The notes: generated from the sequence alone by a model not told the origin. DNA of 64,000 bases from Synergistaceae bacterium (GCA_016756725.1 JAESII010000007.1:124001-188000); one strand, 5' to 3'. Shown: positions 50,761 to 63,540, counted from the stretch's first letter. Numbers and translations are program-made.

Positions 50761-50791
50761 GGTGCGGGGGAACCTACCCCGCACCTTTTTT
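50761..50791 (+). terminator. Terminator/attenuator between substrate-binding and ATPase genes
   Basis: ggtgcgggg-gaaccta-ccccgcacc-tttttt. Confidence 0.75.
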
Positions 50792-50814
50792 GTGATCATC
50801 ACAGGAGGATGAGG

Positions 50815-51570
50815 ATGGAACCAGCGGTGACGATGAGAGGCATCACAAAATCCTTCGGCCCCATCCACGCCCTGAGAGGCGTCGATCTCGACCTGCAGGC
50901 GGGCGAGGTGCTGGCGCTGCTCGGTGATAACGGGGCCGGTAAATCGACGCTGGTCAAGATCCTTTCGGGCCTTCACGTCCCCGATTCGGGGACGATGACT
51001 CTGGACGGCAAACCCGTCGACTGGAGACGGTACGATGTGGCCCGGGCCCGCGATATGGGCGTCGAGACGGTCTATCAGGAGCGCTCCCTCGGCGAGAAGC
51101 AACCCCTCTGGCGTAACGTCTTCGTCGGCCGCCACCTGAGAAACCGCCTGGGTCTGATCGACGTCAGGCGGGAGAAAGTGGAGACGATGAAGCTTCTTGC
51201 CGACGTGATCGGCTTCCGCGGCGTCGGCCTCCACCCCGAGGCCCGCGTCGCGAGCCTTTCCGGAGGAGAGCGGCAGGGACTGGCCATCGCCCGGGCCATG
51301 TACTTCGACGCGGCCATCATCGTCCTCGACGAGCCGACGACGGCCCTGGGCGTGACGGAGGCCGAGAAGGTCCTCTCCTTCGTCGAGAGGCTCCGAACCG
51401 AGGGGCACAGCTGCCTCTTCGTCAGTCACGAAATGCACCACGTCCACCGCATCGCCGACCGCTTCGCCCTCATGGAACGGGGCCGCATCGCGACAATCCT
51501 CAAAAAAAGCGAGATCAGCCTCAAGGACCTGGCAGAAAAACTTCTGCTCGGCGAGGAGGACAGACCATGA
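50815..51570 (+). CDS. Sugar-type ABC transporter ATP-binding protein
   Basis: LLGDNGAGKSTLVKILSGL; LSGGERQGLAIARAMYFDAAIIVLDEPTTALGV; aggagg SD before ATG 50815. Confidence 0.93.
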   Translation: MEPAVTMRGITKSFGPIHALRGVDLDLQAGEVLALLGDNGAGKSTLVKILSGLHVPDSGTMTLDGKPVDWRRYDVARARDMGVETVYQERSLGEKQPLWRNVFVGRHLRNRLGLIDVRREKVETMKLLADVIGFRGVGLHPEARVASLSGGERQGLAIARAMYFDAAIIVLDEPTTALGVTEAEKVLSFVERLRTEGHSCLFVSHEMHHVHRIADRFALMERGRIATILKKSEISLKDLAEKLLLGEEDRP

Positions 51571-52535
51571 TCGGCTTTTTCAACTGCTACCGGAGGCAGG
51601 TACTGGTGACTCTTGCCCTGACGGCGCTCTGGGCCGTCTTCACCCTGGCCTCGCCGGCAGCCTTCACGGGCATCCGCATCTACCGCTCCTTCATGTCGAC
51701 CATCCCGGTGACGCTCATCCTCACCTTGGGGATGACCCTTCTCGTCATCCTGGGCGAGATGGATCTGAGCTTCCCCTCCGTCTCGGCTGCGGCGGCCTTC
51801 GTCTTCGCCTCCCTCTACGCCAAGGCCGGCTGGCCGCCGGCGGCGGCCATGGCCCTGGCTCTCGCCTCGGGCGCAGCCATGGGGCTTTTCAACGGCTTTC
51901 TCGTCGTCAAGGTGGGCGTGCCCTCCATCATCGCCACCATCGGCACCCAGTTCTTCTGGCGGGGACTGATCCTCCTCGCCGCCGACGGACTGGCCATCGC
52001 CCTCTCGGCCATCCGCGGCCACTGGATTCACAGCCTCTTCGTGGGCCGCCTCGGTCTCTGGGAGCTCCCGGCTCAGGCCCTCTGGGGGCTGTCCGTGGCC
52101 GTTGTGCTGGGCCTTCTTCTGAACCGGCACCCCTTCGGCGATGCCATCCTCTTCATCGGCGACAACCGCAAGACGGCCGAGATGATGGGAATCTCCGTCG
52201 ACCGGGTCCGCCTGGCCACCTTCACTCTCATGGGGTTTCTCGCCGCCTTCGCCGGCCTTCTGGCCACGCTGGAGCTGAACAACTGGTGGCCCACCCAGGG
52301 AGAGGGCTACATGCTCCTCGTCTTCGCCGCCGTCTTCGTCGGAGGCACCTCGGCCTACGGAGGCCAGGGAACGATTTACGGCTCCTTCGTCGGCGCCATC
52401 CTGATCGGCATCATCGAGGCGGGCATCGTCAGCGCCGGACTCGTCGGCTTCTGGACCCGCTTCATCCACGGCCTGGTGATCATCCTATCCGTCTCGGCCT
52501 ATGCCGGAATGGCCCGGTGGCGGCCCCACGGATGA
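51567..52535 (+). CDS. ABC transporter permease (BPD_transp_2 / RbsC-like)
   Basis: TLILTLGMTLLVILGEMDLSFPSVSAAAAFVFA...VGVPSIIATIGTQFFWRG...FIGDNRKTAEMMGISVDRVRLATFTLMGFLAAFAGLL. Confidence 0.93.
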   Translation: MIGFFNCYRRQVLVTLALTALWAVFTLASPAAFTGIRIYRSFMSTIPVTLILTLGMTLLVILGEMDLSFPSVSAAAAFVFASLYAKAGWPPAAAMALALASGAAMGLFNGFLVVKVGVPSIIATIGTQFFWRGLILLAADGLAIALSAIRGHWIHSLFVGRLGLWELPAQALWGLSVAVVLGLLLNRHPFGDAILFIGDNRKTAEMMGISVDRVRLATFTLMGFLAAFAGLLATLELNNWWPTQGEGYMLLVFAAVFVGGTSAYGGQGTIYGSFVGAILIGIIEAGIVSAGLVGFWTRFIHGLVIILSVSAYAGMARWRPHG

Positions 52536-52863
52536 GGTCTCGGGCGAAATCAGGGCCGTGACGGAGGAGGGGTTCCGCAAGCTCCAGCGTCCTCTTGAGG
52601 GATGAATCCTTAAGGCCTACGTCGAGCGCATGGTTCGGTTTCAAAAAAAGCTACGGCGGCACCTACACCGTCTAGGTCACACTGATGAAGGGGGGCAACG
52701 ACGATCCCCAATCGATCGGCAAGATCGGCCAGCTTCTCAAGAGGCCGGTTCCAAACGGCGTCGTTTTCGAGTCCCTGAGGGACGAACGATGTGGGCCCGT
52801 CTGGGGGATCGACGACGACCGGATGGAAGAGCTCAAGAGGGCGATCGGAAAAGACCGCTGAGG
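52536..52863 (+). pseudogene. Degenerate ORF of unknown family with UGA, frameshift and UAG lesions
   Basis: EIRAVTEEGFRKLQRPLEG-(tga)-ILKAYVERMVR, then other frame FGFKKSYGGTYTV-(tag 52673-52675)-VTLMKGGNDDPQSIGKIGQLLKRPVPNGVVFESLRDERCGPVWGIDDDRMEELKRAIGKDR-stop. Confidence 0.5.
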
Positions 52864-53008
52864 GCTGACGCTTATCCACGGCCAAAAGGGCAGGAGCGAA
52901 AGGGGGAAATCCGTCGGTTGCCCCTGTTTTGCTCCGGCCCTTTAGGCCTTTTTGCACCGGCACAAGCACAAGGCCCAGAGGTTTCCCTCTGGGCCTTGGT
53001 CAATCTGG

Positions 53009-53080
53009 AGCGGAAAACGGGATTCGAACCCGCGACCCCAACCTTGGCAAGGTTGTGCTCTACCACTGAGCTATTTCCGC
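53009..53080 (-). tRNA. tRNA-Gly (GCC)
   Basis: GCGGAAATAGCTCAGTGGTAGAGCACAACCTTGCCAAGGTT...TTTTCCGC-T, CCA encoded. Confidence 0.95.
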
Positions 53081-53099
53081 TTGTCGAGAGGTAAGATGG

Positions 53100-53172
53100 T
53101 GGCGAGACCCAGAATTGAACTGGGGACACGGGGATTTTCAGTCCCCTGCTCTACCAACTGAGCTATCTCGCC
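53100..53172 (-). tRNA. tRNA-Phe (GAA)
   Basis: GGCGAGATAGCTCAGTTGGTAGAGCAGGGGACTGAAAATCCCC...TCTCGCC-A, CCA encoded. Confidence 0.95.
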
Positions 53173-53195
53173 ATGCACTTTCTCTCAATGTATGG

Positions 53196-53269
<74 letters not shown>

Positions 53270-53293
53270 GTATTTTGCTTGCAAGGAACTTGG

Positions 53294-53365
53294 TGGGCGG
53301 AGCAGGGATCGAACCTACGACCACCTGCTTGTAAGGCAGGCGCTCTACCGCTGAGCTATCCGCCC
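53294..53365 (-). tRNA. tRNA-Val (TAC)
   Basis: GGGCGGATAGCTCAGCGGTAGAGCGCCTGCCTTACAAGCAGG...TCCGCCC-A, CCA encoded. Confidence 0.95.
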
Positions 53366-53399
53366 GTCACACCCAGCGCTCGTGGCGAGCGCAGGGTGT

Positions 53400-53428
53400 A
53401 GTATATCGAGGCACCGAAGCCTTGTCAA
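53400..53428 (-). promoter_or_regulatory. Consensus sigma-70-type promoter for the tRNA Val-Asp-Phe-Gly operon
   Basis: minus strand TTGACA (53423-53428), 17-nt spacer, TATACT (53400-53405). Confidence 0.8.
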
Positions 53429-53556
53429 CACCTCCGGCAGCCCCGAAGACGAGGAAAGATTTTTCCGTCGATTCTCCTTTCCTGAAAGGAACCTGGAGGC
53501 TATCCTTGGAGGAGCCCCACAGGTCCACAGGACCGCTGAGAAAAGGAGGAAGGCTG

Positions 53557-55728
<2,172 letters not shown>

Positions 55729-56539
55729 CCTTGCGCCGTTTCCACCCTCCAGGGCCTCCCGGGCCTCACCGTCGACGCCGGCAGCGTCAAGCATCGCGTC
55801 GTAGCGGTGACGGCCGAGGATGGGGAAATCCGTTCCCAGGAGAATCTTGTTCCTCACTCCGGCAGCCAGGGCTGAGGAAAAGACGGGAGCCCCATAGAGG
55901 AAGGGCGTCGCCGCCGTATCGTACCAGGCGTTGCGCAGAATCCGGGCCATTTCGGGCATGAGCTCGTAGAGCCAGAGCCCCCCGCCCCAGTGGGCGAAGA
56001 TGACGACGGCTTCAGGGTGGTTGGCGCAGAACTGGGCCGCCTCCCTGGGACCGACGTCGCCTTTGCCGGGATAATCGTGGCCCACGGGCTCGGCCGTGTG
56101 GATCAGCAGGAAGAGCCCCGCCTCATGGCAGGCGCCGACGAGGCGCCAAGTCTGGCGGAGGTCGGTCAGGTCCACCCCCTGGCCCTGGGGAAAGATTTCA
56201 CCGACGCCGATGAGGCCGGCCTCGCGGCAGCGGACGATCTCCGCTTCAGCGCCGGGCGCCAGAGGGGGGACGACGGCGAGCCCCTGCAGACGGCCCTCCG
56301 ACCGGGCGACGGCGTCGATGACGTAGTCGTTCTGAGCACGACAGAGACCGATGTCGGAAAAGGCGAAGCCGCAGATCCAGGACTGATCGACGCCGTCGGC
56401 CTCCATGGCCGCGAGGACGTCGTCGGCCTCGGCCCAGCGGTGGACCTTTCCCGAGGCGAGCCTGCCGAAATAGGGTTCGACGCGGGCCACCTCCCTCCAG
56501 GTCGCGATCAGCTCAGGGGAGTAGACGTGAACATGGGTA

Positions 56540-57229
56540 TCAAGGCGCCGTGCCATGGTGCTCCTCCTTCCAGATGGCCCTGCGGGCCGTCACAAGGCCA
56601 TGGGCCTGACGGGTAGGCTCGGGCAGACGGTAGCGGCTGCAGCAGTCCAGAACGATCCGGGGAGCGCTCTCGAGGCTCACCTTGTGACCGGGACTGACAA
56701 AAAGCGGTTTGATGGCCTCGCGGCTTCTCAGGACTGTGCCGACCTGCTCTCCCCGGAAGAAGAGCGGGCTTGTGTCCCCGCGGTGGAGCCCCGGCTCGTC
56801 GAAGTCGCCGCAGAGGCGGCTTTTGGCAACGCCGATCGTCGCCAGTCCGGTGACGACACCCAGATGGGCAGCCAGTCCGAGACGGCGGGGGTGAGCGATA
56901 CCGGCGCCGTCGACGAGGACGATATCGGGGCTTTTTCTCAGCCCCCTGATCGCCTCCAGCAGGAGAGGCAGCTCCCTGAAGGAGAGCAATCCCGGGACGT
57001 AGGGGAAGGGCACCGGGCCCTCCGCGACGGATTCCTCCACTTTTTCCCAGAAGCCGAAACGGAGGACCACGGCGGCGGCAATCATCCGCCCGCCCTTGCG
57101 CCGTCCTGAATAGGAGCAGTCCATCCCGCAGACTCGTTCCAGTCCTTCCGGAAAGGAATCGACGAGGAGAACCTGCCGGGCGAGGTCACGCTGAAGGGCT
57201 CTTGCCTCGACTGTGGTGATCACGCTCAT
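56540..57229 (-). CDS. nfi: Endonuclease V
   Basis: VCGMDCSYSGRRKGGRMIAAAVVLRF; YVPGLLSFRELPLLLEAIRGL; DIVLVDGAGIAHPRRLGLAAHLGVVTGLATIGVAKSRL. Confidence 0.93.
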   Translation of the reverse strand: MSVITTVEARALQRDLARQVLLVDSFPEGLERVCGMDCSYSGRRKGGRMIAAAVVLRFGFWEKVEESVAEGPVPFPYVPGLLSFRELPLLLEAIRGLRKSPDIVLVDGAGIAHPRRLGLAAHLGVVTGLATIGVAKSRLCGDFDEPGLHRGDTSPLFFRGEQVGTVLRSREAIKPLFVSPGHKVSLESAPRIVLDCCSRYRLPEPTRQAHGLVTARRAIWKEEHHGTAP

Positions 57230-57260
57230 CGTCTTTCCCCCTTTACCCTGACTATACAAG

Positions 57261-57306
57261 AATAAAAGAGGAGCGGCACCCCTTAGGGTGCCGCTCCTCT
57301 TTTATT
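57261..57306. terminator. Intrinsic terminator, perfect 21-bp arms
   Basis: aataaaagaggagcggcaccc-ctta-gggtgccgctcctcttttatt, downstream of rplL. Confidence 0.85.
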
Positions 57307-57315
57307 CATTTGGAG

Positions 57316-57693
57316 CTACTTCATCTCGACTTCGGCGCCAGCCTCTTCGAGCTTTTTCTTGATGTCCTCGGCCTCGGCCTTCTCGACGCCTTCCTTGATG
57401 GCCTTGGGGGCATTGTCGACAAGGTCCTTGGCATCCTTGAGGCCCAGTCCAGTGAGCTCGCGGACGACCTTGATGACGCCGATCTTGTTGGCGCCGGGAC
57501 CCTTGAGGATGACGTCGAACTCGGTCTGCTCCTCCACCTCGGCGGCGGGGGCGGCGCCGCCCATCATCATGGGCATGGCAGCCATGGGAGCAGCGGCGGA
57601 GACGCCAAAACGCTCCTCAAGCTCTTTGACGAGCTCGGAGAGCTCGAGAACGGACATTTCTTCGATAGCCTTGATGAGATCTTCACGGGTCAT
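57316..57693 (-). CDS. rplL: 50S ribosomal protein L7/L12
   Basis: [31 protein letters not shown]...[50 protein letters not shown]. Confidence 0.99.
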   Translation of the reverse strand: MTREDLIKAIEEMSVLELSELVKELEERFGVSAAAPMAAMPMMMGGAAPAAEVEEQTEFDVILKGPGANKIGVIKVVRELTGLGLKDAKDLVDNAPKAIKEGVEKAEAEDIKKKLEEAGAEVEMK

Positions 57694-57770
57694 GATGTTT
57701 CCTCCTTAAAAGTGATCCTTTTGGGTTTCAGGAGGCCTTCAGGCACTCCAGGGGAACAATGGCGCGCCTC

Positions 57771-58298
57771 TTAGGCGGCCTCCTTCTTTTCCTTGATCTG
57801 GTTGAGACAGGTGACGAGGCCGCGGGAAGGACCGGAAAGAACGGTGACGAGACCGCGGAGAGGAGCGGCGATGGTCCCGACGACCTGAGCGAGAAGGACT
57901 TCGCGGGGCGGCAGGTCGGCCAGGGCCGTGACGCTTGCCTTGTCGAGGATGCTCTGTCCCAGGACGCCGCCCTTGATGACGAGCTTCTCGTTGCCCTTTT
58001 CCTTGGTAAAATCGTTGAGAGCCTTCGCGACGGCGGGAGCATTCTCGTAGGCGAAGCTGAAGATGTTAGGTCCCGTCATGAGCGACTCCGGAACGGGAAG
58101 ACCCGCCTCAGTGAGGGCGATGGTCATCAGGGTGTTTCTGGAGACCTTCATCTCACCACCGGCCTCACGGACCTTGGCGCGGATCTGGGTCATCTGGGCC
58201 ACGGTGAGACCGCGGTACTCACAGACGAAGACGGCCTCGGAGCGCTGCAGTTTCTCCAGATGGTCGGCTACCTGCTGTTTTCTGAACTCTGTCGGCAT
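57771..58298 (-). CDS. rplJ: 50S ribosomal protein L10
   Basis: QQVADHLEKLQRSEAVFVCEYRGLTVAQMTQIRAKVREAGGEMKVSRNTL. Confidence 0.98.
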   Translation of the reverse strand: MPTEFRKQQVADHLEKLQRSEAVFVCEYRGLTVAQMTQIRAKVREAGGEMKVSRNTLMTIALTEAGLPVPESLMTGPNIFSFAYENAPAVAKALNDFTKEKGNEKLVIKGGVLGQSILDKASVTALADLPPREVLLAQVVGTIAAPLRGLVTVLSGPSRGLVTCLNQIKEKKEAA

Positions 58299-58309
58299 GA
58301 ATTCACCCC

Positions 58310-58480
58310 CTTAAAGAAAATGTCTCCCGGGCTCGCGCCCAGGAGACATCGTGCCTTAAGCCCCGACAGGGGCGAATGATCCGGCGAGGACGTTCCTGGA
58401 CCTCGGCGGGATGATTAAGCGCACGGACGCGCCCCCGCTGTCTTAAGCCCTGGAAGTGAAACGCTATGGGATTGTATCAG
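58310..58480 (-). promoter_or_regulatory. Ribosomal protein L10 leader (rplJL autoregulatory 5' UTR), candidate
   Basis: structured rplA-rplJ intergenic region on the minus strand, ending in hairpin gtctcctgggcgcgagcccgggagac. Confidence 0.65.
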
Positions 58481-58492
58481 CAAGGATGTCGC

Positions 58493-59197
58493 TTAGGCGA
58501 TGTCCTTCTGAGCCTGGCCAGCGTCGATGCGGATTCCGACGCCCATGGATGTGGAGACGGTAAGACTCTTGACGTAGGTCCCCTTGACGGCAGCGGGCCG
58601 GGCCTTCACGATGGCTCCGAGGAGGGCCTTGACGTTCTCGAAGAGCTGACTCGACTCGAAGGAGGCCTTGCCGACGGAGTTATGGACGATGCCGAACTTG
58701 TCGACGCGGAATTCGACGCGACCGGCCTTGATCTCCTTGACGGCTCCGGCCACATCGTCGGTGACGGTGTTCGCCTTGGCGCTGGGCATCATGCCCCGGG
58801 GGCCGAGGATCTTGCCGAGACGACCGACGACGCGCATCATGTCCGGCGTGGCGATGACGGCATCAAAATCGAGCCAGCCGCCCTGAATCTTCTGGACCAT
58901 GTCCTCGCCGCCGACGAAATCAGCACCGGCCTCTTCGGCTTCCTTGATCTTCTCACCGTCGGTGATGACGAGAACGCGCTTGACGACGCCCGTGCCGTGG
59001 GGAAGAGCGACGGTACTGCGGACCTGCTGGTCGGCATGGCGCGGGTCGACGCCGAGACGGATATGGAGCTCGACGCTCTCGTCGAACTTGGCCGTCGCCG
59101 TCTCCTTGGCAAGGTCAAGGGCCTCCTGGAGGCCGTAGAGCTTGTCGCGGTCGATTTTCTTCGTCAGTTCCTGGTAACGCTTGCTCTTCTTGGGCAT
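58493..59197 (-). CDS. rplA: 50S ribosomal protein L1
   Basis: [70 protein letters not shown]. Confidence 0.99.
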   Translation of the reverse strand: MPKKSKRYQELTKKIDRDKLYGLQEALDLAKETATAKFDESVELHIRLGVDPRHADQQVRSTVALPHGTGVVKRVLVITDGEKIKEAEEAGADFVGGEDMVQKIQGGWLDFDAVIATPDMMRVVGRLGKILGPRGMMPSAKANTVTDDVAGAVKEIKAGRVEFRVDKFGIVHNSVGKASFESSQLFENVKALLGAIVKARPAAVKGTYVKSLTVSTSMGVGIRIDAGQAQKDIA

Positions 59198-59265
59198 TTT
59201 CCTTACCTCCTGTGGTCCGAGCGGGACCCGAAAGAGCCCCTTCCACGGTCTGTGCTCCGCCGGAG

Positions 59266-59691
59266 CTAGCCTTCGACGGTGATCCCCATCGAACGGGCCG
59301 TGCCTTTGATCATCATCATGGCCGCGTCGATATCGTTGGCGTTGAGGTCGGCCATCTTGAGCTGGGCGATCTCGCGCACCTGAGCCTCACTGACCTTGGC
59401 GACCTTCACCTTGTTCGGTTCTGCCGAAGCCCTCTCGACGCCGGCGGCCTTCTTGAGGAGGACGCTGGCCGGGGGAGTCTTCATGATGAAGGTGAAGCTT
59501 CGATCGGCGTAGACGGTGATGACGACGGGGATGATCATCCCCGGCTGATCCGACGTCTTGGCATTGAACTGCTTACAGAACTCCATGATATTGACGCCGT
59601 GCTGACCGAGAGCCGGTCCCACGGGGGGAGCCGGCGTCGCCTTGCCTGCCGGCAGTTGCAGCTTGATCTGACCGATGACCTTTTTTGCCAT
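59266..59691 (-). CDS. rplK: 50S ribosomal protein L11
   Basis: [46 protein letters not shown]. Confidence 0.99.
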   Translation of the reverse strand: MAKKVIGQIKLQLPAGKATPAPPVGPALGQHGVNIMEFCKQFNAKTSDQPGMIIPVVITVYADRSFTFIMKTPPASVLLKKAAGVERASAEPNKVKVAKVSEAQVREIAQLKMADLNANDIDAAMMMIKGTARSMGITVEG

Positions 59692-59757
59692 TCGCTGTGG
59701 TCCCTCCTAAAGCACACAGAGCGCGGATAAAGGATCCGCGCGAAGCGATGTATGGGA

Positions 59758-60318
59758 TTAGAGCTTTTCCAGCTCCGTATAGTCCGTTTCGACGATAGTC
59801 TCACGGCCGAAGACGGTGACGGAGAACTTGACCTTCCCCTTGTCGGAGAGGACCTCCACCACGGGACCGACCTGGCCCTCGAAGGGACCGGACTTGACCC
59901 GGACCGTATCGCCGGGTTTGACGTCGATTTCGACCTTGGGCTTGACCTGATCCTGCTGGACCTTGCCCAGAATCTCGTTCACCTCACGCTCCGTCAGGGG
60001 GATGGGGTGGTTGCCGGCTCCGACGAAGCCGGTCACGCCCGGAGTGTGGCGAACGACATACCAGGACTGGTCGTCGAGGATCATCTCCACAAGGACATAG
60101 CTCGGAAAGACCTTGCGCTTGGTCCGCTTGGTCTTTCCCTCCTTGACGGAGACCTTTTCCTCCACGGGTACCAGGACGTTGAAGATGCGGTCCTCCATGC
60201 CCATCGTGGCGATGCGCTGCTCCAGATTAGCCATGACCTTGTTCTCATAACCGGAATAGGTCTGGATGATGTACCAGTGCCGATCGGGCGAATGGGCGCC
60301 CATCTTCTGAAGGACCAT
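59758..60318 (-). CDS. nusG: Transcription termination/antitermination factor NusG
   Basis: HWYIIQTYSGYENKVMANLEQRI; FPSYVLVEMILDDQSWYVVRHTPGVTGFVGAG; KOW motif. Confidence 0.98.
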   Translation of the reverse strand: MVLQKMGAHSPDRHWYIIQTYSGYENKVMANLEQRIATMGMEDRIFNVLVPVEEKVSVKEGKTKRTKRKVFPSYVLVEMILDDQSWYVVRHTPGVTGFVGAGNHPIPLTEREVNEILGKVQQDQVKPKVEIDVKPGDTVRVKSGPFEGQVGPVVEVLSDKGKVKFSVTVFGRETIVETDYTELEKL

Positions 60319-60390
60319 GGGGTCCCCTCACCTCCCCCGCCGACCCTGTAAGGTCTAACGCAAAAAAAAGCGGCCTTGCCGGCCGCTTGA

Positions 60391-60573
60391 TTACCGAACC
60401 AGGCTGGAGAATACCGCGGTGAGCAGGACGTCTACAACCCCAAGGTAGGCGGCCACCATGAAGGTGACGGCGATTACGACGAGCGTAGAGTACCATACCT
60501 GCTGCCGGCCGGGCCATGTGACTTTTTTAAGTTCAGCCTTCGCCTCGCGGACGAAGTCGAGGATCTTTTTCAC
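60391..60573 (-). CDS. secE: Preprotein translocase subunit SecE
   Basis: 60 aa; MKKILDFVREAKAELKKVTWPGRQQVWYSTLVVIAVTFMVAAYLGVVDVLLT. Confidence 0.97.
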   Translation of the reverse strand: MKKILDFVREAKAELKKVTWPGRQQVWYSTLVVIAVTFMVAAYLGVVDVLLTAVFSSLVR

Positions 60574-60622
60574 AACCTCGGCCCCCCGTCTTTTCTTGAT
60601 GCGTCTGAGCCAAATAAAATGG

Positions 60623-60697
60623 CAGGCCCGGCAGGATTCGAACCTGCAACCCTCGCATTTGGAGTGCGATGCTCTAGCCAGTTAGAGCTACGGACCT
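60623..60697 (-). tRNA. tRNA-Trp (CCA)
   Basis: AGGTCCGTAGCTCTAACTGGCTAGAGCATCGCACTCCAAATGCGA...CGGGCCT-G, CCA encoded. Confidence 0.94.
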
Positions 60698-60718
60698 GCG
60701 CGCAGAGGATATTCTACC

Positions 60719-60868
60719 CTATTTCGTTTCCTTGTGCAAGGTGTGTTTGCCGCACCACTTGCAGAACTTGTTCTTCTCGAGCTTCTTCTGCTGCTTCCGC
60801 TTGTTGACGGTGGTGACATAGTTGCGGCGCTTGCACTCCGTGCACTGGAGTCCGACCGTATCTGCCAT
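60719..60868 (-). CDS. rpmG: 50S ribosomal protein L33
   Basis: 49-aa ORF absent from the supplied track: [49 protein letters not shown], with two CxxC motifs. Confidence 0.97.
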   Translation of the reverse strand: MADTVGLQCTECKRRNYVTTVNKRKQQKKLEKNKFCKWCGKHTLHKETK

Positions 60869-60889
60869 TGAGTTCGCTCCGATCCTGTC

Positions 60890-62089
<1,200 letters not shown>

Positions 62090-62358
62090 CTTCTAGGAGA
62101 CCTCCTCGAAATGATATTTCCAGCTATAAAAGTGCACCCAAAATGGAGCCTTTCGGCTCCGATCGTCCGAGGGAAATTGTACCACGAAGAAGCCGAACCA
62201 TGTATCACCCCAACGGAACGGGTCGGACCAGCGGAAAGGGTCACGACAGAAAGGGCCGCGGGATCGTGCATCGGCCTGGAAGTAGAAGATACGCCATGAA
62301 GGCGAGAAGCGTCAAGGGGCGGGGCAAAAGCCGGACCCCGGACAGCCCCACTCGCCCC

Positions 62359-62823
62359 CTAGTCCAGGTGACGCTTTATTTCATCCCTCGCCCGCCTTCG
62401 GGAAATCTCGTCAGCCACGACCTGCGGAACGCAGCGCTTGCCGACGGGGTTGAAGTAGGTCCCCAGCGATTTGAGGACCACAAGCCCCACGGGGATACCC
62501 ACTACAGACAGGATCAGCCCAAGGGCCTGAAAGAGAGCGATCAGGCTCAGCAGAAGGCCCAGGGGAAGGTAGAGAATCCGGATCACCGTCGCATAGGCCT
62601 GCCAGAGCCGGTTCTGCGGCGGAGGAAGGTCAGAGCGTCTCACCATGGCGCGGCTGTAGGGGACGAAAAGAAACTTGCCGTATTCCATGAGCCCCAGACC
62701 GATGGGCGAGGCGACAACGGTCAGGGTCAAAAGAAGGCCGCAGAGATAGACGACAAAGGCGTTGACGAAACCGAGGAAGGGAAAGTGCCAAAGGATGTTC
62801 CCCAAAAACCGTAGGATGTCCAT
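62359..62823 (-). CDS. YccF-domain inner membrane protein
   Basis: 154 aa; NILWHFPFLGFVNAFVVYLCGLLLTLTVVASPIGLGLMEYGKFLFVPYSRAMV. Confidence 0.85.
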   Translation of the reverse strand: MDILRFLGNILWHFPFLGFVNAFVVYLCGLLLTLTVVASPIGLGLMEYGKFLFVPYSRAMVRRSDLPPPQNRLWQAYATVIRILYLPLGLLLSLIALFQALGLILSVVGIPVGLVVLKSLGTYFNPVGKRCVPQVVADEISRRRARDEIKRHLD

Positions 62824-62836
62824 GATCGATCCACCT

Positions 62837-63393
62837 TTAGATTATCTCCAATCTCTTCCCTGCCGAAGGGGCCTTGAGGCCCAGATCCTCTCCGATGATC
62901 ACCACTCCCATCTCGAGGAAACGCATCCTGCGGTGATGGATGATCGCGGCGCAGCAGATCCGGTCCGGACGGTTGCCGTCATGGCAGCGATCCTGCCTGA
63001 CGGCACAGGGCGGCGTCCTGTAGCTGTTGCGCGCTGCATTCCTCGGCGCCGCCACATGCCGCGCCCTCCGTCGGGCCTCTGCGAGGCTGGCCTTGATGCT
63101 GTTCCGGCCCACGACAAGATAGACTTTATCGTGACCGAAAAGGGAACCGGCGACGGCGTTGCCCGAAAAGCCTGACCGGCGGCGGGATGCATGGGATCGA
63201 CGACGGCGTTGTGTGTCGTCAGCAGATCCTAGGGCCTCATGGACTTGAGCGTCTCCGAGTCGCCGAAACCCACGGTCTTGCCGTCGACTTGGCGATTCCG
63301 GTAGGCTTCGGCCTCCTGGGCCGTCTGAAAAGAGGAGACCCCGTACCCTTTAGAGACCGAGGCACGGGCCATCTTGTGCAGGTGCAGGTCCAT
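62837..63393 (-). pseudogene. LUD-domain (lactate-utilization-like) protein remnant
   Basis: N-term frame MDLHLHKMARASVSKGYGVSSFQTAQEAEAYRNRQVDGKTVGFGDSETLKSMRP-stop (63229-63393); middle LLTTHNAVVD; C-term frame VAGSLFGHDKVYLVVGRNSIKASLAEARRRARHVAAPRNAARNSYRTPPCAV...NRPDRICCAAIIHHRR...VVIIGEDLGL. Confidence 0.75.
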
Positions 63394-63540
63394 GTTCCTT
63401 CTCCTTCCTCATGTCAGGACATCACCGAAGGGTCCTCCGAAACGGGAGTGCCCCTTCAACGCCTGCACGATCCCGGGAGAGCGTTTCGGGCCTTCGCCGG
63501 GAAGGTCGGGAGCGACCGCAAGAACCTGGACCCGCGAAAA

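Noticed and set aside
52673-52675. UAG inside coding-like sequence, considered as pyrrolysine
   Set aside because: Same ORF also has an upstream UGA and a frame change and no Pyl-protein context; pseudogene is simpler
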